Assembly (NCBI GenBank): GCA_948146395.1
Contig: OX411547.1
Coordinates: forward strand, 29,740,614-29,804,613
Direction: 5' to 3'
DNA length: 64,000 nt
Origin: Fragum whitleyi
Taxonomy: Eukaryota; Mollusca; Bivalvia; Cardiida; Cardiidae
Part shown: positions 54,801 to 63,800 of the stretch, one piece after another
How positions within the stretch are numbered: the stretch's first letter is position 1
Layout: each line of letters begins with the position of its first letter
The notes under the pieces: generated by a model
Seen by the model: only the letters and a program-made list of their open reading frames with translations
Told to the model about the DNA's origin: nothing
Database searches by the model: none
Position numbers and translations under genes: made by a program

Positions 54801-57800
54801 GTGATATTTATAGCCTGTCTAGTATTCTTATTTGGATTTGCTGCAATGTTACACCCTAAGGAATGGACTTGTGTCATATTTGGAGCTTTATACTTCATCT
54901 TAATTCCTACAGGATTTTTACTCCTGGTGACATATTCTCTGTGTAACATGCATGTGATTTCCTGGGGTACTAGAGAAGTTCCTAAACGCAAAACGGCTGA
55001 AGAAATACAGAAAGAGAAGGAAGCAGAAGAAGAAAAGAAAAGAAAGAAGAAGGAACAAGGCTTCTTTGGGCGGTTCTTCCCGTCAACTCCAATAAAAGAC
55101 ATTAAAGAACTTGTCAGTAAAATCACAGACATGCAGGGTAATAAGAAAATTGAGGAGACTCCAGAAAGTTTGAAAATCCTTCAAGAGATCAATGCTGGTA
55201 TTCAGAAACTGGCTGGTCAACAAAAAGACGTCCAACAAAAACAAGACACAGTCATAGATATGAGTCAAGTAGACCAACATGACGGAAAACCTGAGGGTAG
55301 TGAACCAAAACCTCATGGAATATTGAAAAAACCTTCACAAAAGAAAGAGCTAAGGAAATCTCTCCAAATCAAAGACACAGTAAGGGTGATTGATGATGAT
55401 TCGGAAGAGCCGATATATGACAAACTTCCTCCTAAAGCGAGAGACGATCTTGTTAATCCAGCTTGGGCCGAGATTGATGAACTGAAAAATGCTCCTTCTA
55501 TACCCCTGATGGAGCAAGAGATGAATTTTTGGACAGAATTTATTCGAAAGTAAGTAAACCTTTCCTGTTAAATCCCTGCTTTTTACGTGCCTGTGATTTT
55601 ATGACTGAGAAAACATTGTGAAAAAAGAAAAAAATGCTTCTGACAAGCAATTTCTTCTTTTTCCACACTATTTTCTACCCTACAGAATGGTTATTTTTCA
55701 AATTAAATCCACTTTAAATTTTCGTCTGCAAAACCTTTGAATTTGGACAGGTCCAAAATTTTGTAAAACAGGAAAGGGTTAAGATAGAATTGTTCTGAGT
55801 TTATGATTGTTCATGTTTCATGTCAAAGTAGGAGAAATTCAAGGTTTTTCCTTTTTTACCTTTTAGGAGTTACCAAATTATGGTAATTGTAATGATTTCA
55901 ACAAATTTTCAAATTTCAGTCAGGCTTACTTCTTTGCCTTTTGGTTGTTCCATTAAATTCTAAAGATTAGATGTTCAGTTGAAATTTTGTTTCATTCACA
56001 AAACATCCTTACGCTATGCATTGAGACAAGTTACAATTGGGTTCTAATATTTTGATCTTCTTTTGCTGCAAGGTTGTAAGTGCCTAAACGTTGTATTGGT
56101 ACTTAGAACCTCTTGATTTCAGGATGTTGAATTGATTATTAACTGAATTGTTCATAATTTAAGATAGTGTCACAAGTTTTGCCTTTTGATTTTGTCTAAC
56201 TGGCTTGCAGTAAGCGAGGTATTGTCATCACTTTGACAAGTTGGTGTATGTGTATTAGTATGCATGTTTATTAGTCACCTACCGGTGTTCACACCGGAGG
56301 GGACTATAGGTTTGCCCTCCGTCTGTCCGTCCGTCCGTCCGTCCGTCCGTCTGTCCGTCTGTCCGCTCAAATCTTGATCCCGCGATAACTTAATAACTAA
56401 GCAAGCGTTTTTGATGAAAGTTGGTATATGACTAGATGGCAATGTGTAGATTATGCACATCATTTAATTTTTGTTTTTCGACTTAAATTGAGGTTGCTAT
56501 GGTTACAGAAATAGTGAAAATATGGCCAAAAAATGGGATCCTGCGATAAGATAATAACTAAGCAAGCTAGTTTGATGAGACTTGGTATATGACTATATGG
56601 CAATGTGTAGATTATGCACATCATTTTATTTTTGTTTTTAGACTTAAATTGTTGTTGCTATGGTTACGGAAATAGTGAAAATATGGCTAAAAATATTGGA
56701 TCCTGCGATAAGTTAATAAGTAAGCAAGCTAATTTGATGAGACTTGGTATATGACTAGATGGCAATGTGTAGATTATGCACATCATTTTATCTTTGTTCT
56801 TTGACAAAAAGTGCGGTTGCTATGGTAACGGAAATAGTGAAAATATGGCAAAAAATGGATCCTGCAATAACTTAATAACTAAGCAAGCTAACTTGATGAA
56901 ACCTGTTTTAAAATGTAAAAAAAATTATAAGCCATGTTAGTCAGGGTGGTGATGCAGCAGTATTAATCACCTCCAGTGAAAGTTCTCATTTCTTACCAAC
57001 AAGACTGAAGAAAAACATCTTGGATCAGACAAGGTAACTGTTATTGATACTATTTCTTGCATCTGTCTATTGCTTCCATGAATTGTATAGTGGGCACAGC
57101 AGAGACAACAACTCATGTAAGTCTTGTTTAACCCTTTAACAAGACCTGGTTTTGACGTCCCTGATAGAATTGGCGTGGGAAAACATTGAGACAAACAAAG
57201 CCGGTAGGGGACTTATGCCCATGTCCAACATGGCTCTTGTTTGATATTGTACAGAGTAGAACATCTACATACTGTTTTCCACAAATTTGCAACTGAAGCA
57301 TAGCAGACAAGTAATATTGAAACATTTTGTTTACAATAATAATGCACTATCCATTGAGCCAAAGAAGATCTTCCCTTAGGTTTTTAAACCATGGAAGCTA
57401 TTAAAGAAAATAAAAGTGATCTCCCAAAACCCAACTCAATTCAGAGTCTTCTTATCGATGATAACAAGCCTATATAGACAGTAATGTGCTTATTGCACTA
57501 AGAAAATTGGTATAGATCATAAATAAATGCCACTAGGGAAAACCTGAGACAAGCCCAAATCTTAAAAAACAACATGTTTTGCAACTTAAGCATAGCTGAA
57601 AATAATAGCTCGTAGGCTGGTGCTGAACCAACAAAGACAACTTATATTGAAATGTTTGGTTTACAAGACTATTGCACTTACCATTGAACTAAGAAGATCT
57701 TCCCTGATGCAGATGTCAGGCATTGTATTTTGACCTTGGAAGCTATGCAGGAATGTCAATGCATTTGAGCTCCACAAGTACTGTCCCTTGACAACCATTC

Positions 57801-60800
57801 TAGTAAATATTTTATTAACTCACGCTTTCAAAAGGCCATCAGGCTATTATTATAACAATGTGTCTGTTGTTCATGGATGTGTCTGTCCGCCAGTGAACTT
57901 ATACTTTAAAAATCTTCTCTTCAGAAACTTCTTGATGGATTTTTACCAAATTTCACTTGAATATTCACTGGTTGATCTTCAGATTCCTTCAAAGAATTTT
58001 TCTCTGTTGAAATGGGCATAGCTAATTTCAATATTTGGTAACAACAGACTTTTCTCAGAACCTAAAAGATGATTGTAAACCAAATTTTACTTGAGTGATT
58101 TTTTCTGACCCAAATTCAGACTGCAGAAAATTATTGAAAAATATGTCTTTTCCGAGCAGAGTTCATTTCCATATATTGTTTAGTGGAAATTTCAAAAATC
58201 ATTTTCTCAGAACTAATTGATGGATCAACAAAATTTTACATGAGTGATACTTGTGACTCTCTATCAGAATTTAGAAAAGTGGAAACTTTGAATATCCATT
58301 TCTCAAATATTAATCAATGAATATCAATCAAATTTCACCTGTGTTTCTAATATATATTGTAGATATCTAAAACCTCTGGAAAAAGATGAAGCCAAACAAA
58401 AAGAGACTCAGAAGCACCTGATTGGACTACGGAATGATGTGTGTTTAGGGATGGCTATGATAAACCTGTTGTGGATTGCTATCAACTTCATGTTCCAATT
58501 GAGCAGTCCAACTAAAGTGTCACTCAAAATTGCGGTAACAATATTTTCTTTGTTACTTTTTTTTTTAATTTTTTTTATACAATCTCAAAACTAAGAATAC
58601 ATGCAAAATAGGTTTAGAATGTTTAAGGCTTTGTCTTGAAATTATGCTTATGTTTTTAAAATGTTTTAATTGTGGGTCTTTTATTTTTGCCTCTGCATCA
58701 GAAAAACCGGTGGCATATTGTCTTAATGGTATCTATTTGTTTGTTCATCTTACCCCCTGTCTTTCTGTCGTACTTAACAATTAACCCTTGTCATGCTGAA
58801 CAAAATATTTGCAAAATTGCATTAATATCAATGTGCCAAAGGCACTTCATGCACTGATTGTGAGTCAGTATTCATTTTTAAAGATACAGTTATCAAACTC
58901 TTCTGTTTTTCAAAAGATAAACAGGTGGTAAAGACTAAGATCAGACTGCACATATGTGCAGGCTGATCTTTGTCTGTACCTCCTGTCAAATCAGGAATAT
59001 TCTAGGTACAGCATGGCAAGGGTGAACAAAAAAACACTGCCAATAACATCAAGCCAATTCAAGGTACAGTTTTCATAATTTGCATGACGATAGGTCTCAG
59101 TGATACACATTTGCTGATGCCAAGATCAATGTTATGTGACAAGGTCAATGTCATCTGTAAAGGTCAAAACTTGTTGTTTCAAGGGAATTTATGTTTTACA
59201 AATACATCATGTTTAAATGAATAATGCATGGTTTGGAAATGAGGCTTTGCTCCTATGAAAAATACAAATACCCAATTTAGATTGAAAAAGAAAAATTGTT
59301 AGTGAAGTGAACGCTTATCTGAACTTTTTGTGTACAATTTCAAAAGGATCAAAGTTCAAGATGCAAATAGACATGCAGTCTGATCTTAGTCTTAAATGCC
59401 TGCTTTCTACCTAGTTATTGTGGGGGAAAACTTGAGTCAAATAAATTGAAATATCCCCAAACCTTAATCGGCAAGATAGAATTTTCTTTTCAATACTTAA
59501 CCAATTTCTGTCAACTCCTGAAAATGTCTTTAACTGTTTGGGAGATCTAAGAAAAAGGCTTTAACATCTGAATCTGGATTTAGCCTCGACTGGTTGATAG
59601 GTTCAGTTACGGTGTGGGTGGGGTATAAATTTTGGTACCTGTATATTGTAAAAAACAAGGCACACCCTTACAGACTTTGATCAAAGGCATCTTAGCTGTG
59701 TATGTTCCATTTTAAATGGTAGTTTATGTTATGATTTCTTCTAAATGGACAATAATATTCATTAATGTCCAAATAGTCAATACACTCAAGTGTTTTTCGA
59801 TAGAATGGACTATTTTTCGAAGTTTTATGACTTAAACAGTTGAATACTAATGTGGTATATTGCAGACTTCATTCTGTCTGCCTGGGGAAACTGAGCTTTA
59901 TCCCTAGCATGCACCAAGGAATCAGTTGATTCAAGTCCTAAAAGAAAGCTTCTGTGAGCTTGTTATTCGTCTACATAGACAATCCCAAGATGGTATCCAT
60001 TAGAATGGCAACTACTCACAAAACTACAAAGCAATTTCGGTACCCACCCTTGTTTTAGAAAAAAAAGAACCACTTGATCTGTCTACCATACCTTGTTACA
60101 ACTGATTATTTCCCCTTTCAAGTTCCCAATAGCATTACGCTTCAAAGATAGCCAATTCATTCAGATTATGGAATAAAAATGCTGAAAAGACATATTTTCA
60201 TAATCACATAAAATTTTTGGCTTCTTGGTATTCTATAGGCAATCGATTCAGTCCAAATATTGATGCTTATCAATTATGAGTTGTATAAATGGATAGAAAT
60301 TAACCCTTATCATGCTGAGCCTGGAATATTCCTGCTTTGGCAGGAGCTTTAGACAAGCATTCAGCCTGCACATATGTGCAGTCTGAATTTGGTCTACACC
60401 AACTGTTTCTCATTTTCAAACCAGAATTGTCAATAGATTTAGTTTTTTCAGATAAAAATTGACCTACAGTTGGTACTTTCAGTGCTCCTTGCCCTTTGAT
60501 TTTGATGCAAAATTTTTACCAAAATTTATTCAGCAGGACAAGGGTTAAAATTCAAAAGGATAAGTGGGGAAAATTAAACCTTTCCTGTTTTACAAAATTT
60601 TAGACCTGTCCAAATTCAAAGGTTTTGCAGACGAAAATTTAAATTGGAGTTAATTTGAAAAATAACCATTCAGTAGGGTAGAAAATAGTGTGGAAAAAGA
60701 AGAAATTGCTTAACAGAAGCAATTTCTTCTTTTTTCACAATGTTTTCTCAGTCACAAAATCACAGGCACGTAAAAAGCAGGGATTAAACAGCAAAGGGTT

Positions 60801-63800
60801 AATGGAAAATTGTATCTGTTTCATTGTAGTCTGCAACAGAAGAAGATCTCATTGAAGAGGAACAAGAAGACAGTGATGCCCCTGCGGACAATATAATCAG
60901 CGTGGATATACTTGGACTCATGTTCATTTTGTTCTATGTCGTTATCTTATTCATCCAGTTTTTCGGTATGCTTATGCATCGCTGGGGGACATTCCTGCAT
61001 CTAGTGGCTGTGACGGAAATAAGAAATCCCTTAAAAAAGGTAACTGAAATAATCTTGCTCTCTTAGCAAAATAACTCTTTAATCTATAGTGGCTCAAAGG
61101 ATAGACATTTCATTTTTCGTTAGAAAAGGCTTAATTCTATCTCGTTTTTCAGGTAGTTCTATTAATAAACCCTGATATGGGTATAGGTTAAGATTAAACT
61201 GCGCATTTTAGTGTCTGTCAAAACTTTGTAAAGAACTGGAATATGCCATTAACAGCCTGGGAAAGGTCAAGATATCTTAACATTGAACTGACTAAATGAA
61301 CCAGTGCCTGACATTTCCAACAACAACATGTCGATGGCTCAGTGCGAAACAGTTGTAACTCCCTATATGTTTATAGGGAGTTACAATGGTTTCGCTTAGC
61401 CATTGATGTGCACATTGCTAAGCACAGTCTGACCAGAGTCTTTACCATATACTCTGAAGAAAGATAAGGTCTTCACCCTTTCAGGCGTTAAAAGTATATT
61501 CTTATTGGATTGCAAGGCTTCCAAATGCCTATCCATCATGTATGTGTGAAATTGTTGGAAATGTCATGCACTGGCTCATTTTGTAGATGAAAAAGCTAGA
61601 TGATGACTCACAGATTAGCTCAAGAGATGCGTACAAGATGGTTGAAAATATCCTTGAGGAACCAATGCCCGACTACCCAGACTCAGATTCGGATGATTCG
61701 GACGAGGAAAATCAAACCAAACAGGAGTTAATACGCATTCAGACGATTGGGACGAGGTATTGGTGAATTATGTATCTTTGCTTCAATAGAAAAAGAATAG
61801 TAGAATTATTTCCAAATAATTTCAAGTAGGAAGTAATTATTTCTTTTTCAAAATCTGTTAAACTTTCCATGGTCTACAAGTATCTAATTACACTGAGAGC
61901 CCTTGAGGGGGTATTAAGTTAACCCTTTCCTGTTTTACAAAATTTTGGACCTGTCCAAATTCAAAGGATTTTCAGATGAAAATTTAAAATGGGATTTAAT
62001 TTGAAAAATAACCATTCAGTAGGGTAGAAAATAGTGTGGAAAAAAGAAGAAATTGCTTGTCAGACGCAATTTCTCCTTTTTTCACAATATTTTCTCAGTC
62101 ACAAAATCACAGGCACGTAAAAAGCAGGGATTAAACAGCAAAGGGTATTAAGTCACATACGGTGACAAGCTCTAGTTATACATGGCAATGTTACCTAATA
62201 TCATCCTTAGAATAAGGGAGGCCCCTTAGATGATGGCTATCCAATTAATCATGTTATCATAACCAAGCAATCTCAAAAATCTACCATTAATCATTTAAGA
62301 AATATAATTTAATGCAATTTGATTCTATCCCCAATAGTTGACTAGATGCCAATGTCAAATAAACAGATTGATAAACCATAAGATTCATTTGGATTAGAAA
62401 TATAGTGAGGTACAGATAACAGGGGGTAAACCAAGTCTAAATCTTTATTTCTAAATGCAATGTTGTGGGTACTTATTTGAATCATCTCATCAAGACAATT
62501 CCAAGTAATACCAGCAACATAGGGTTTATGCTAGAACTATTGAAATACTTAAATCTTGAATTCAAAATATCTCCTCCATCTGTAGCTCTGAAAAAATGGT
62601 TAGGACAGGTCTACATATGTGCATATTTTTCCAACAAGCCCTCTATAAATGCTAAAATATATCAACAGGAACCAATTAGGTTTGAGTACTGGTGGAGGAA
62701 TAGGAATAAGTACCCGATTACTGGATGTGTCTCGTAGAGGTGATGTCAGCAGATCGATTCGTAACACACTAGCTCAGAGCAACAAAGTCCTACACAGCAA
62801 TGTCAGAGCTTCTGGACGATTTAGCAGGGCACCAAATATGGAAGAAGCTAGATCTCAAATGCAGTCATTATATAGGAAGAAAAAAGATTCAAAATATGAT
62901 GATAGAGCTCTTCCGTTGCCTCCTGTCCAGAAGAAGCGGTTGAATTTAAACGCTGGTCTAATTGACTTGACGGAGAAATTGAAGGACAGGAATCATGGGA
63001 AATACTTTGAAGACAGGTAAGATATATTTTATTCTTTTTTGTAAAGGAAGTTGAACCATAATAGTTCCGCAACATTTTGGACCATACGTTCTTTCACAAT
63101 GTTAATCGTGGTTTCATATTGAAAATCATTAGGAAATCTCAGTTAACACTGTTTAAGTTCATTACTCGAAACGTTGCAGAACTATTACAGGTCTACTAAC
63201 TTAATTCTACAAATCTACAATATCAGGTTGTGTCCTTTCAACTTTCTTGCACTTCTCAGTGCCTTCTACAACCTCATAAACAAATAATATTATCAAAACG
63301 TTTTTCACATATTTTTGTTCAGTTTTTTTTTTCCAGCAAAAGTTGTTAAGTTTCAAATTGCAGATAACCTCTGCTAAAAGGTATGGATTATTGCAACCAA
63401 TGAGCAGCTTGGGGCTTAATAGAGAATGAAATGATGGTGCTTGTTTGAGAAATACCCCAAAACTAATGATTCGAGTTCCACCTCAATATGACAATTTTTC
63501 ATGCAATGAAACCTGTGTTGACCTGATATCACCTGTCAGATAACATAACATAATATCAGGTAGTCTATATTTAGAAATTATTGCATATACTTTCACCTGA
63601 AATTCTTCGAATTTTAAAGGTTCATCTTAATTGAGCGCTGAAAAAGATTAAATGATAAAAAGAATAACATTTAGGTGTCTTAAAATATCAATGTTATCTG
63701 GTCTCGGCTGCGAGAAATTATCATGACTCAGCAAAGCCTCATCATGACAAATTCTCCCAACCTCAACCAGATATTTTTATATTTACTTGTTATTCTCTAT

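Larger units (their letters stand above)
58535..60829. other. Intron 27 with three MITEs
   Basis: Family 2 piggyBac-like MITEs at about 58781-59024 and 60300-60547, and family 1 at 60574-60802, which ends 27 bp before exon 28. Between 59.1 and 60.2 kb I see only AT-rich sequence, with a fragment of the aaggtca-type core at 59.13-59.17 kb. Confidence 0.6.
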
